Counted from the stretch's first letter, positions 1 to 7,911 are shown. The stretch: 64,000 nucleotides of DNA from Bradyrhizobium sp. dw_78 (GCF_018449525.1 NZ_JAAVUS010000007.1:1-64000), one strand, 5' to 3'. Numbers and translations: made by a program. Notes: generated from the sequence alone by a model not told the origin.

Positions 1-9
1 TTTTTCCAG

Positions 10-34
10 GCCGGCAATGTGAATCATTGCCGGC
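10..34 (+). terminator. Perfect 10-bp hairpin, possible terminator of an upstream gene
   Basis: GCCGGCAATG (10-19) pairs perfectly with CATTGCCGGC (25-34) around a 5-nt loop. Only three T residues follow, so it is a weak intrinsic terminator at best. Any gene it served would lie left of the window. Confidence 0.35.
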
Positions 35-170
35 TTTGCCGAACTAGTGGGAGCAGAAGCGCCATAAACGCTACCCGCCGGCTGAGTCTCCAAAGCGACC
101 ATTGTTCTTTCAATCCAGCGGCTGACAATCCTCTCACGCGAGATCGCGGGAGCAAGAATTGCGCCAAGGC

Positions 171-551
171 GCCATATGCGCCGAGCTCTGTGTTGACCGC
201 GTATCGCCCTATTTCTCGATCGTGCTGATCTATGTCTTCATCCTCGGCCAGACGCTGGGCCCTGGCTCGGTCTCGGCATCGCTGGCAGCACTGTCATATC
301 CAGCCTTCCTGCGCGGCACCGGTGCCGGCCGGGCTCAGGGCATGGTCAGGATCAGCACCATCATCGGCCTGTTCTTCTTTCCGCCGCCGCTTGCCAAAAT
401 CGGCCTTTCAAGGCTGATGCTGGTGCTCGCTCTGATGCCGCTCACCGGCCTGCTATCGCTGTGAGCCATCAAATGGGAGCCAGTCGGAAGCCGAATCGAA
501 GACGATATCATCCCGGCGCACGCGATTCCGGGAATCGAGCCGGCGATCTAA
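171..551 (+). pseudogene. MFS transporter remnant (C-terminal part, in-frame stop)
   Basis: The frame reads as the last membrane segments of a major facilitator superfamily metabolite transporter: PYFSIVLIYVFILGQ, then LSYPAFLRGTGAGRAQGMVR, then two more hydrophobic stretches. A TGA at 462-464 interrupts it, yet the same frame continues after the stop with AIKWEPVGSRIEDDI and ends at TAA 549-551, as intact relatives do. The N-terminal helices are missing and stops occur upstream in this frame. It is therefore a truncated pseudogene with a nonsense mutation rather than a short gene. Family assignment rests on recognising the C-terminal pattern. Confidence 0.7.
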
Positions 552-613
552 ATCAGAAGCCAACCGGCGTTTGTCCGAAAATGCGCTGGCCACCCCCGGC
601 CAACGGGTCAGGC

Positions 614-1297
614 TCAGCCGGCGCTGACCGCTGCGGATCGCACATTCGGCTTGCGATCCAGCGCTAGGCTAGGATCGGCCACGCAGTATTGCAAAACCAG
701 ACCGGTGACGTGCCGGAGCCATTGCTTGCGCGAGCTCACCGAGCTGAGATCCTTGTTAAGCGCGATCTCCAGCGTGTACTGGTTGGAAAGGTAATGATAG
801 CACAGAGATGACAGCGTCACATAGACGACGGCAGGATCGAGCGCCGCGTGGAACACGCCATCTCTGCGGCCGCGTTCCAGGATAAAGCTTAGCGTCTCGA
901 CCAGCGGATTGTACAGCTCCCGAATCCGCTTCGATTTGCGAATATATTTGCCGCGGTGCTTGTTTTCTTCGTTCAGCAGGCGGATGGCGTTCGGGTTGCT
1001 CTCGAGCGCCGCGAACATGTGCTCGATAAGCTGTTCCATCGCCAGAATCGGATCGCTGGCACGCACCGACAGGTCGCGCTGCTGATCTCGAAAGCTTTCA
1101 TACATCCGCTCGAGCGCAGCTACGAACAGCCCCTCTTTGGACTTGAAGTAATAATACAGCATGTTCTTACTGACATTGCAGCGCTCGGCGATGCGATCGA
1201 CGCGCGCGCCCTCAAAGCCGACGCGGCCAAATTCTTCCATGGCCAGCTTAAGTATCTTCTCGCGAACGCGAGCCGGATCGCTGCTACGACGCGCCAA
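614..1297 (-). CDS. TetR/AcrR family transcriptional regulator
   Basis: A 227-residue regulator with the N-terminal TetR helix-turn-helix: REKILKLAMEEFGRVGFEG (about 12-30) followed by the recognition part NVSKNMLYYYFKSKEGLF (about 41-58). The C-terminal ligand/dimer domain is of the YfiR/KstR-like kind. The start is TTG at 1297; GGAGGGAG lies about 6 nt upstream and no better ATG exists. It is encoded next to the broken aldehyde dehydrogenase/xanthine dehydrogenase ORF on the same strand. It may recognise the palindromes at 2097 and 3723, though this is inference from position only. Confidence 0.88.
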   Translation of the reverse strand: MARRSSDPARVREKILKLAMEEFGRVGFEGARVDRIAERCNVSKNMLYYYFKSKEGLFVAALERMYESFRDQQRDLSVRASDPILAMEQLIEHMFAALESNPNAIRLLNEENKHRGKYIRKSKRIRELYNPLVETLSFILERGRRDGVFHAALDPAVVYVTLSSLCYHYLSNQYTLEIALNKDLSSVSSRKQWLRHVTGLVLQYCVADPSLALDRKPNVRSAAVSAG

Positions 1298-1439
1298 AAC
1301 GCGCTCCCTCCGTCAATAAGGCGAGCTAAAAAACCGGTTTCGCAAATCCCGCCCCTCAAGCGAACCCACCGCGCTTATCGGGCCGAACCACAGTTCCGCT
1401 CGCTCTATTGTTGGGACGAAGCGCAACTGCCCGCGAAAA

Positions 1440-2009
1440 TCAAATTGAAAATGACGAAGTCGCGGCACGGGCGGCCTCCGTCTCCTCGACCAATTGCCAG
1501 ATCTTCGGCGGCGACAGCGGCAGCTCCATCGGCTGGAAGTTGAGATGCGACAACGCATCCGCGATCGCATTGGCCATCAGGCCGCCGACCGGAATCAGGC
1601 CGCCTTCACCGGCGCCCTTGGCGCCGAACGGGTTGTTCGGGCAGGGTTTCAGCTCGACCGTAATCGAACGAATATTAGGAAAATCCGGGACCGCAGGCTT
1701 CCGATGATCGGCAAACGACCCCGTCAGCAGCTGGCCTTCATTGTCATAGACCAGATGTTCCGGGAACGCGCCCGCCTCCTTCTCCATCGCGCTCGCCGCG
1801 CCGTTGAGCCAGGACGCGCGCTGATGGGCCGGCGTCTTGATGAATTGCCGGAATGCCGCCTTGGCGGCCTGCACGGTGCGGCCGACCTGATCGATGCCCA
1901 CCGGGTGGACCGAGAAAGCGACGCCGCCGGCCCAGGGGTTCAGAACGGAAAATGCGCCGTCCATCGGCGCGGGCGGCGCAGCCGGGCTATTGACGCTATT
2001 CGTTGTCAT
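1440..2009 (-). pseudogene. Chimeric ORF: aldehyde dehydrogenase N-terminus joined to xanthine dehydrogenase-type C-terminus
   Basis: The 189-residue frame is open but made of two unrelated enzyme ends. Residues about 20-76 resemble the start of an NAD(P)-aldehyde dehydrogenase (SVLNPWAGG, then the helix with AAKAAFRQF and a QRASWLNGAASAM segment). Residues about 80-180 are the end of the large molybdenum subunit of the CoxL/xanthine dehydrogenase family: EHLVYDNEGQLLTGSF, PNNPFGAKGAGEGG with the expected active-site Glu, and ADALSHLNFQPMELPLSPPKIW. Neither catalytic core is complete. An internal deletion joining two neighbouring genes, with the junction near 1770, explains this best. It is unlikely to be a working enzyme. 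Confidence 0.75.
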
Positions 2010-2096
2010 TCGTTCTCAGTTCTGCTTTTGCTTTGCTGGCCCGGCTTTTAAGGTAGCGTATCAGGGATACGGTGTTTAAGAGTCAAACTTGACATC

Positions 2097-2118
2097 ATGT
2101 TGACCACGCAGTCAACAT
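2097..2118. promoter_or_regulatory. Perfect 8-6-8 inverted repeat, probable TetR-type operator
   Basis: ATGTTGAC (2097-2104), a 6-nt spacer, then GTCAACAT (2111-2118). It lies in the divergent region between the chimeric ORF (start 2009) and the aspartate dehydrogenase gene (start 2182) and overlaps a TTGACA-like -35 element at 2089-2094. A similar GTTGAC-N6-GTTAAC occurs at 3723-3740. The TetR protein at 614-1297 is the nearest candidate binder. Confidence 0.5.
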
Positions 2119-2181
2119 CAGTGCCGTTATTTGCCGTGAGCCCCTGAATCGGGCCGCAGACGCAGACATTGGGGGAAGTTC

Positions 2182-2958
2182 TTGAAGGTTGCAGTCATTG
2201 GTTACGGAGCGATCGGCAGCTTTGTCGTCGCGCATTTGAACGCCGAGCCTTCGATCGAAGTGGCTGCCGTCTTTTCACTGCCGCCGCCCCTGACATGCCC
2301 CGCTCCCGGGGTCGGCAGCATCGAGGCACTGCTGGCGACACGGCCTGATCTGGTGATCGAATGCGCCGGACATCAGGCACTCAGGGAGGCCGGTGAAACC
2401 GTCATCCGCAACGGAACCGATCTCCTTGTCGTCTCGGTGGGTGCGCTGGCCGACGCCGCGCTGGAACGGACGCTGCGCGACGCTGCCGCCAGCGGCGGCG
2501 GCCGCTTGCTGATCCCCGGCGGCGCGCTCGGCGGCATCGATGCCATCAGCGCAGCCCGCGAAGCCGGTCTCGATTCCGTGGAATATTCCGGACGGAAGGC
2601 GCCGGCGGCCTGGAAGGGCACGCCCGCGGAGAAGATGATCGCGCTGAACGCGGTCACCTCGGCGGAAACGTTTCTCGAATGCGACGCACGAACGGCCGCG
2701 TTGCAGTTTCCGCAAAATGCCAATGTGGTCGCGGCGCTGGCCCTGGCCGGGCTCGGCTTCGAGAAAACCAAGGTGCGGCTGATCGTCGATCCTGCGGCCA
2801 ACGGCAACAATCATTCGTTCGTGGCGCGCGGCGCGTTTGGCGAGATTACCGCCACGATCCGGTCGACGACATTGCCGTCGAATCCGAAAACATCGGTGCT
2901 GGCGCCGTTCAGTCTGATCCAGACCATTAAAAAACGGGCCGGCTTGATCCTGGCGTGA
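2182..2958 (+). CDS. nadX: L-aspartate dehydrogenase (NadX family)
   Basis: A 258-residue protein of usual family length that would oxidise L-aspartate with NAD(P)+ to iminoaspartate, feeding NAD synthesis or aspartate catabolism. The N-terminus carries a Rossmann motif (GYGAIGSFVV, residues 7-16). The middle has IECAGHQA and IPGGALGGIDA, typical of the family, and the C-terminal domain has PAANGNNHSF with the conserved Asn/His region. The start is TTG at 2182, with GGGGGAAG immediately upstream. The gene stands alone, divergent from the ALDH/XDH chimera and convergent with the cupin gene. In soil alphaproteobacteria such genes often sit in catabolic loci rather than NAD operons, so the physiological role is open. 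Confidence 0.82.
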   Translation: MKVAVIGYGAIGSFVVAHLNAEPSIEVAAVFSLPPPLTCPAPGVGSIEALLATRPDLVIECAGHQALREAGETVIRNGTDLLVVSVGALADAALERTLRDAAASGGGRLLIPGGALGGIDAISAAREAGLDSVEYSGRKAPAAWKGTPAEKMIALNAVTSAETFLECDARTAALQFPQNANVVAALALAGLGFEKTKVRLIVDPAANGNNHSFVARGAFGEITATIRSTTLPSNPKTSVLAPFSLIQTIKKRAGLILA

Positions 2959-2978
2959 TCGCCGACCCGTTCTATACC

Positions 2979-3000
2979 GCCTCAAGACCTGTCTTGAGGC
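2979..3000. terminator. 22-bp palindrome between convergent genes
   Basis: GCCTCAAGAC (2979-2988) and GTCTTGAGGC (2991-3000) are perfect complements separated by 2 nt. It lies 20 bp after the aspartate dehydrogenase stop and 50 bp before the end of the opposing cupin gene. No T-tract follows, so a bidirectional or Rho-assisted terminator is the likely role. Confidence 0.45.
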
Positions 3001-3050
3001 TCATCTCAGGCTGTCAGGAAGCTTTCAAGTGCGCATCGCAGCGCTTATGC

Positions 3051-3551
3051 TTATAAAGCCTCGTCATCCAAGTAACCCATGGTTTCCGGCTTGCCGCGAC
3101 CGAGCATCACCTGAAAATAAACCGGCTCCAGGCTGTTGTTCTCATATCCATGAATCACGTCCGCCGGGCAGGAAATGCATTTCCACGGTACCAGCGGTTT
3201 GGTGATCTTGCGGCCGTCCTCATCCTGCACGAAGACGTCGAGATAGCCCTGCAGGACGAAAAACACCTCTTCGACCTCGTGGGTATGCGCGGCATTGCCC
3301 TGGCCGGGCGGCACGAACATGATCGAAAGCGTAAAATTTCCAGCCGGGATCGCTGCGGAATCGTTGTGCTTGCCGGAGCCTCCGGCTCCGATGAAGCGAT
3401 GCTGCGCGCGCTTGAAACCCTCGATCTTCGCGTCCTCGAACGCCGCCCAATCCGCGCGCCTATCGGCGAAACGCGCGACGTAACGATCGCTGATCTGCTC
3501 CAGTGAAGCCGATTCAAGCTCGTTGGGACGAGCGTGTCTTGCCGCAGCCAT
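3051..3551 (-). CDS. Cupin-domain protein
   Basis: 166 residues with a single double-stranded beta-helix (cupin) domain in the C-terminal two thirds. The first metal-binding motif is visible as AAHTHEVEEVFFVLQG (two His and one Glu, about residues 92-107). The second is a weak form around PADVIHGYENNS. The N-terminal 50 residues are helical and not recognised. It could be a small dioxygenase, isomerase or sensor in a catabolic pathway, and the sequence does not say which. It is encoded alone, with the GTTGAC-N6-GTTAAC element about 170 bp upstream. Confidence 0.8.
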   Translation of the reverse strand: MAAARHARPNELESASLEQISDRYVARFADRRADWAAFEDAKIEGFKRAQHRFIGAGGSGKHNDSAAIPAGNFTLSIMFVPPGQGNAAHTHEVEEVFFVLQGYLDVFVQDEDGRKITKPLVPWKCISCPADVIHGYENNSLEPVYFQVMLGRGKPETMGYLDDEAL

Positions 3552-3722
3552 TTAGTTCTCCTGTAACCCTCAAGCGAAATCCGTAGCGGCGAGCGCGAAA
3601 GCGATACCGATCGCCCGTCGAACGCAGGCGTCCGGCGCCTTGCACGAAGACGACCGAACCGCACCTATTGGCGGCGCCCCGAACGGATTTTCCATCGACG
3701 CGCCAGTGGAAGGCTATTTGTA

Positions 3723-3740
3723 GTTGACCATTTAGTTAAC
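3723..3740. promoter_or_regulatory. Imperfect inverted repeat GTTGAC-N6-GTTAAC, possible TetR-type operator
   Basis: Same core and same 6-nt spacing as the perfect palindrome at 2097-2118, with one mismatch. It lies upstream of the cupin gene on the minus strand. This suggests a small regulon covering the aspartate dehydrogenase region and the cupin, but only sequence likeness supports it. Confidence 0.35.
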
Positions 3741-3804
3741 AAAAAGGTGGCCGACCCCGGCGAATGAAACGGTCTATCATGCCGTGACGCTGGAAGCGGG
3801 ACTA

Positions 3805-3901
3805 GATCATGATCCGATCAGGTCGAATCGGATCATGATCTCTTCTTTGTTTGAGCATGATCTTTTCGGAAAACCGGTTCCCACTTTTCCGGATCATGCT
3901 C
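3805..3901. repeat. Bradyrhizobium-type intergenic palindromic repeat (double element)
   Basis: Two hairpins in tandem. GATCATGATCCGAT (3805-3818) pairs with ATCGGATCATGATC (3827-3840). GAGCATGATC (3853-3862) pairs with GATCATGCTC (3892-3901), with an inner CGGAAAA/TTTTCCG stem. Relatives of the second element are at 11288, 28306 and 63686. The rest of 3552-3976 shows no gene that can be supported. Confidence 0.8.
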
Positions 3902-3976
3902 TAGCTTGGCGTGGGCCGCCGATATTCGGGGACACGCCCTCGACATGCCGCGGCCGTACACGCCGCCTGGCCGGTA

Positions 3977-5116
3977 CTAGCCGGTGAACATCCAAAGTTG
4001 CTCGCTTGCCATATAGCCGGCCAGCAACAGCGCGCCGAACGCGACGATGAGCACCGAGGCGCAAACCTCGATCGCCCTCATGGCGAGCATGCCAAATCCC
4101 GAGCGGGTCTGCGCGATGCGGCTCGCGATCTGGCGCGCGCCGACCGCGACGGTTGCGATCGCGGCGACGGTGATGGCCGTGCCCAATCCCATGATCAGCG
4201 TCGCGCCGATGCCGGTCCATAGCAGATCCTGGGCCAGCGCAAAGATGAGCACGATGATCGCGCCGGAACAAGGACGCAAGCCGACGGCCATGACCGCGGA
4301 CAGGCCGCGGCGCCAGCCGCCCGCGCCGGCCAATTCCGCCGGCTCCGGCCCGTGCGCATGTCCCCAGGCCGATTCGTGATCGTCATGACCATGATCATCA
4401 TGGCAATGAAAGCCGTGGGCATGATCGGTGTGTCCGTCGGCACCGCATTGTCCGCAGCGCATGGCCAGCGCAGCGTGAGGCAGGGAGCTCTTGCTGCCAT
4501 GACTTGCTGAAACAGCCGCGTCGCCGGCCCCCTGATGCCAATCGAACTCGCGGCAGGCGCGAAGGAAGCTGCGGCCCTTGACGAACAGAAGCCGCAGCCC
4601 GATCAGAATGACGAGCGCGTAACTGACGATCTCGACCACATGAACGGTGAGTCCGATCGCCTTTGCCGTCGCGCCGAGCAGGATCGCCGCGATGGCCACG
4701 ATGGCAATCGCAACGATGGATTGAATGGCCGCCGACACGAACGACAGAGCGACACCGCGGCGCCAGGTTTCTTCATTGGCGACGAGATAGGAGGAGATCA
4801 CCGCCTTGCCATGCCCGGGGCCGACGGCGTGAAAAACGCCATAGAGAAACGAGATCCCGAACAGGCTCCACATCGCGGTGCCGTCGTCCTTGCTCGACCG
4901 AATGAAACCCGACAGCGCGCGGTAGAACGCCGCCTGCTTGGCGAACACCCATCCCATCACGCCCGATTGCGACATGAAACCTGCCGCCGGATGCGGCGCT
5001 CCGAACGGCGACGCGCCTTGCGCCCGCGTAGCGCCGATGGCGCAGATCGCCAGGATTGCAGCGAGCACCGCCATCCAGGCTGCACCGCGCGAAGAATTAC
5101 CGTTGTAAGCGTTCAT
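3977..5116 (-). CDS. NicO/RcnA-family nickel/cobalt (metal) transporter
   Basis: 379 residues with a signal-like first helix followed by about six more membrane segments. The HAVGPGHGKAVISSYL motif (about residues 96-111) and GLRPCSGAIIVLIFAL (about 279-294) are the two hallmark helices of the NicO family. Between them is a His/Asp/Cys-rich hydrophilic loop (CGQCGADGHTDHAHGFHCHD and following, about residues 222-256), a probable metal-binding segment. The gene ends a three-gene unit after DUF2946 and DUF1007 genes; DUF1007 with NicO is a recurrent pair thought to move Ni, Co or Zn. Direction of transport and metal are not decided by the sequence. Confidence 0.88.
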   Translation of the reverse strand: MNAYNGNSSRGAAWMAVLAAILAICAIGATRAQGASPFGAPHPAAGFMSQSGVMGWVFAKQAAFYRALSGFIRSSKDDGTAMWSLFGISFLYGVFHAVGPGHGKAVISSYLVANEETWRRGVALSFVSAAIQSIVAIAIVAIAAILLGATAKAIGLTVHVVEIVSYALVILIGLRLLFVKGRSFLRACREFDWHQGAGDAAVSASHGSKSSLPHAALAMRCGQCGADGHTDHAHGFHCHDDHGHDDHESAWGHAHGPEPAELAGAGGWRRGLSAVMAVGLRPCSGAIIVLIFALAQDLLWTGIGATLIMGLGTAITVAAIATVAVGARQIASRIAQTRSGFGMLAMRAIEVCASVLIVAFGALLLAGYMASEQLWMFTG

Positions 5117-5161
5117 CGTTTGCTGACTTTCGTGTTTTGCGAACTGTCGATCGAGCGGGGA

Positions 5162-5806
5162 TCACGGACATCTCACCAGCATCTTGTTGGCGAAGATTTC
5201 TCCGTAAGTGCTCGAGGCGTCGAGCGGCGTGGTATCGAGTTGGCTGAGCCGCAACTGCTCGGCAGGCGTCGGCTGGTGCGGCAGATCAACCGTCAGCAGG
5301 CATTGCTGCGGCGCTCCGTCCAGGGAAACCGGCTTGTCCTTGGCAAATTCGAAGTCCACGAAGATCGAGGGATCGTAGACTTCGATCTGCATCGCCTTTG
5401 CCGTCGCGGGAGCCTTCAAAGGCAGGGTGAAATGCAAAGTGAGCGTCGCATTCCTGTATTCGAGCCAATAGTCGACCGGATCGGAAAACTTCAGCTTCTT
5501 GCCGTCCGCACGCGCATAGGTGAAGTAGTCGTATTCCTTCAGCGAATCGACGTTCAACTGAGCCAGCGAGGCGAGTTCCTCGCGGGTGAATTGACCTTTT
5601 TTGGCATGGGGAATGCCCTGGGTCGCATAGGCGGAAAACATGTCATCGAACGTCCAGGCATGACGAACCCCGGTCATGGCGCCATCCGCCGCGTAGATCA
5701 CGTCGCTGTGGAACGTGACCCAGACATGCGGATGCGCCTCCGCGCGCGCGATCGACAAGGACAGCAGGAGCACGGCGTAAAAATAGGAACCTGTGCGTTT
5801 CAACAT
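5162..5806 (-). CDS. DUF1007 family periplasmic protein
   Basis: 214 residues starting MLKRTGSYFYAVLLL, a clear signal peptide cleaved near AEAHP. The mature protein opens with HPHVWVTFHSDV, the conserved DUF1007 N-terminus, whose first His residues may become an N-terminal metal ligand after cleavage. The ATG at 5806 was chosen because it starts the signal peptide; the frame stays open upstream without coding signs. It is 45 bp upstream of the NicO transporter gene. In other bacteria the pair is fused or adjacent and linked to metal uptake, sometimes under Zur. Confidence 0.85.
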   Translation of the reverse strand: MLKRTGSYFYAVLLLSLSIARAEAHPHVWVTFHSDVIYAADGAMTGVRHAWTFDDMFSAYATQGIPHAKKGQFTREELASLAQLNVDSLKEYDYFTYARADGKKLKFSDPVDYWLEYRNATLTLHFTLPLKAPATAKAMQIEVYDPSIFVDFEFAKDKPVSLDGAPQQCLLTVDLPHQPTPAEQLRLSQLDTTPLDASSTYGEIFANKMLVRCP

Positions 5807-6082
5807 GAGGGCGTCCACCGGCAAGGGTTCGGATAGGAACGGCCGCGTCAGAGATCGCGGCTGATCAGGTTTCAAAGATACGTCTCACGACGCACTGGCC
5901 CGATCCGGAATGCAGATCGTTGCGTGGCGCGCGAACCGCTGAAACCGCGTTGCCATCGCGGCACCGAACAGCATCGCTGACGGCTCTCAAACCGTGACTG
6001 CGGAAGACGTGGTGGTTTCAGTTCTTTGCGCAGCCGGAAGCGTGCATGGCACAACGTCCGAAGGTCGGGCGGCAAATACCTG

Positions 6083-6505
6083 TCAGCCCAAGGGCGGGGC
6101 GCGCGATTGAAATGGCGCGCGATGCGCCTCGACAGCGATATCGAAGGCGAGCGCTAAAAGACGATCGATATGGTTGAATTCGGACGACGGCGGTGGCCGC
6201 AGCGCGTCCGGGATGAAGGAGGTCGACAACAGGAAGGTCGACAGGCAGATCGGGCAATGGTCATCATCGTCCGCCAGTTTCGAGGGAAGCGGCGCCGATA
6301 TTTCCAGTTTCGCGGGTCCATGCCAGCCGCCAACGGCGTCCGCTTTCACATCGGCAACTTCCGGATAGGCGATGCCAGCATGGAAATCTTGGGCATGAAT
6401 ATGCCCGAACGACAGCGCGAATTGCAGCATCAGGGCTGCCAGCGCGAGATAAACGCCGCACCGCTGCACGAAGGTTCGCAACAACGTTCCGTTGGCCTGC
6501 GCCAA
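6083..6505 (-). CDS. DUF2946-type small membrane/periplasmic protein
   Basis: 140 residues with one N-terminal hydrophobic segment (VYLALAALMLQFALSFGHIH) and the CPICLS motif (about residues 85-90) seen in DUF2946 proteins. Relatives are found beside copper or other metal transport genes. The acidic DDDDHCPIC stretch is a likely metal-binding spot. It is the first gene of the group leading to DUF1007 and NicO, though 276 bp without a recognisable gene lie before DUF1007. The 16-bp palindrome at 6547 lies about 40 bp upstream of the ATG. Confidence 0.72.
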   Translation of the reverse strand: MAQANGTLLRTFVQRCGVYLALAALMLQFALSFGHIHAQDFHAGIAYPEVADVKADAVGGWHGPAKLEISAPLPSKLADDDDHCPICLSTFLLSTSFIPDALRPPPSSEFNHIDRLLALAFDIAVEAHRAPFQSRAPPLG

Positions 6506-6546
6506 AGTAGTCGCCTTTCCCCTCAGATCCCAGCGGGCGCGCCATA

Positions 6547-6562
6547 TAACGTTATAACGTTA
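6547..6562. promoter_or_regulatory. Perfect 16-bp palindrome, candidate Zur operator
   Basis: TAACGTTATAACGTTA is self-complementary over all 16 bases and centred about 49 bp upstream of the DUF2946 ATG on the minus strand. Alphaproteobacterial Zur sites contain a GTTATAAC-like core, which is present at the centre. It lies in a normally GC-rich region, so chance is unlikely. Another metal regulator cannot be excluded. Confidence 0.5.
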
Positions 6563-6570
6563 CACGAGGC

Positions 6571-6721
6571 AATAGCCATCCCGACGATGCCGTCACCGCT
6601 CATGAACGCGCCATCGACATGGTTCCGCGAGAGGTTACCGGTCAGCCCCGGCGAACAAATAGATGTCGGACTCGCCGACCGTCTTGGGGAACTTGACGGA
6701 GTCGCCGATCTTCACATGCAT
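6571..6721 (-). pseudogene. MaoC-like dehydratase remnant with frameshift
   Basis: Reading the minus strand from ATG 6721 gives MHVKIGDSVKFPKTVGESD then IYLFAG, the typical start of MaoC-type (hot-dog) hydratases. An extra base in the CCCC run at 6646-6649 shifts the frame. The next frame continues as GLTGNLSRNHVDGAFMSGDG, including the expected N-H-V. The rest of the domain is missing; the sequence passes directly into the palindrome at 6547. It was probably the last gene of the operon that holds the ThDP decarboxylase genes. Confidence 0.65.
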
Positions 6722-6786
6722 CGCAATCATCGACTGGGCTTTATGCCTGCCGACGGCCAACATGCCGCACGGAAACCGGCGCGGGC

Positions 6787-7395
6787 TCAATTATGTTCGC
6801 TCGGTCCCATGATGACGATGCCTTCGGTGGCCTCGATATGGCGCACGAAGATGTATTTGTCTTCACGTCCATCGCTGTGCTTGCGATGGACGTCGCGCCG
6901 GACGCCTGGTTCGACTTTCGCGACGATGACATGGGGCACGCGGGCGGCGAGACCGTCCCGGCAGCGCGATTCGAAGGCGTCGAGATCGTACACCGTGTAG
7001 GAATGGCCGACGCCAGCGCCGCGGGCGATCGCGGCGATGTCGACCTTGCCCTTTGCGGTGTGGGTCGGGGGACCGCCGATCGACTGGTAGCATTCGTTGT
7101 CCCAGACGACGACCAGCAGATTGGCCGGCTGCTCGTTGCCCAGCGTCGCCAGAATTCCAAGATTGAACAGCATACCGCCGTCGGTATCGAGCGAGACGAT
7201 GCGCCGGTGCGGCAGGCCGACGGCGAGGCCGAAGGCCTGCGGCGTGACGCAGCCGAGCTGCTGCTGGAACAGGCTGGCAGCGCGCATATGGGGCGCGGCG
7301 TTGTACCACTCGTCGACACTGCCGCCGAGCGACAGGATCACCAGTTCGTCCTTGAGCATCGCGCCGAGGCGCTCCATGCAATCATATCGCTTCAT
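6787..7395 (-). CDS. ThDP-dependent decarboxylase, beta (ThDP-binding) subunit, ComE-like
   Basis: 202 residues matching the C-terminal, thiamine-diphosphate-binding half of sulfopyruvate/phosphonopyruvate-type decarboxylases. The ThDP/Mg motif runs from DTDGGMLFNLG to LLVVVWDNECYQS (about residues 69-101), with the D-G-G and N ligands present. Start ATG 7395 overlaps the stop of the alpha-subunit gene by 4 bp (ATGA), so the two are translationally coupled. The substrate need not be sulfopyruvate; many such split enzymes in catabolic operons are mis-named. The importer and deaminase upstream suggest decarboxylation of a small imported keto acid derivative. Confidence 0.82.
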   Translation of the reverse strand: MKRYDCMERLGAMLKDELVILSLGGSVDEWYNAAPHMRAASLFQQQLGCVTPQAFGLAVGLPHRRIVSLDTDGGMLFNLGILATLGNEQPANLLVVVWDNECYQSIGGPPTHTAKGKVDIAAIARGAGVGHSYTVYDLDAFESRCRDGLAARVPHVIVAKVEPGVRRDVHRKHSDGREDKYIFVRHIEATEGIVIMGPSEHN

Positions 7396-7892
7396 CGCAC
7401 CAGCGCTCCGGTCAGCGCGATCGCCGAATGGTAATAGGCCGCATAGGACCATTGAAACGCGTCCCTGATCGAACGCTCGATCTCGTCCTCGCGATCGACC
7501 ACGCGATAGGGAATGCGCATCGCCTCGAGCAGCGGCTCCATGGTCATGCCGTGCGGGATCGCCCACCAGTTGTTCTCGCCCAGATCGCCGCGATAGCTCA
7601 TCAGCATCACAACCGGGATTCCGGCGCCCATACCCATCCGGGCCAATGGCTCGATCGAGGCACGCAGGCCCGAATTTTCCATGATCAGCGCCGCGCGCTT
7701 GCCCGACAGGAACAGGCCGCCGCAGATCGCCGCGCCCTCGCCCTCGTTGGTGACCTGGATGGTCCGGATATCGGGATCCTGATCGAGCGCCGGATAAAGC
7801 TCCTTGAACAGCGAGTCCGGCAGGTAGCAGACCACGCTGACGCCGGCGGCTTTCAGCCCGGCGATGACGCGCGCCACGACATTTGGTTGCAT
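7392..7892 (-). CDS. ThDP-dependent decarboxylase, alpha (PYR) subunit, ComD-like
   Basis: 166 residues corresponding to the N-terminal PYR domain of the decarboxylase. The activating Glu of the ThDP family lies in VTNEGEGAAICGG (about residues 48-60). Other family marks are YLPDSLFKEL near the start and GENNWWAIPHG in the middle. The protein needs the ComE-like partner encoded 4 bp overlapping downstream. It follows the deaminase gene by 19 bp in the same operon. Confidence 0.82.
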   Translation of the reverse strand: MQPNVVARVIAGLKAAGVSVVCYLPDSLFKELYPALDQDPDIRTIQVTNEGEGAAICGGLFLSGKRAALIMENSGLRASIEPLARMGMGAGIPVVMLMSYRGDLGENNWWAIPHGMTMEPLLEAMRIPYRVVDREDEIERSIRDAFQWSYAAYYHSAIALTGALVR

Positions 7893-7911
7893 GTCGATGA
7901 TATCCGAACTG

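Noticed and set aside
4535..5836. Long plus-strand open frame (over 400 codons) opposite the NicO and DUF1007 genes
   Set aside because: Arg/His/Gln-rich translation without family likeness; the minus-strand frame has clear membrane and signal features. GC-rich third positions explain the shadow.
5807..6082. Possible riboswitch (cobalamin or metal) ahead of DUF1007/NicO
   Set aside because: No B12-box-like or other known aptamer core was recognised; the stretch shows nothing I can support.
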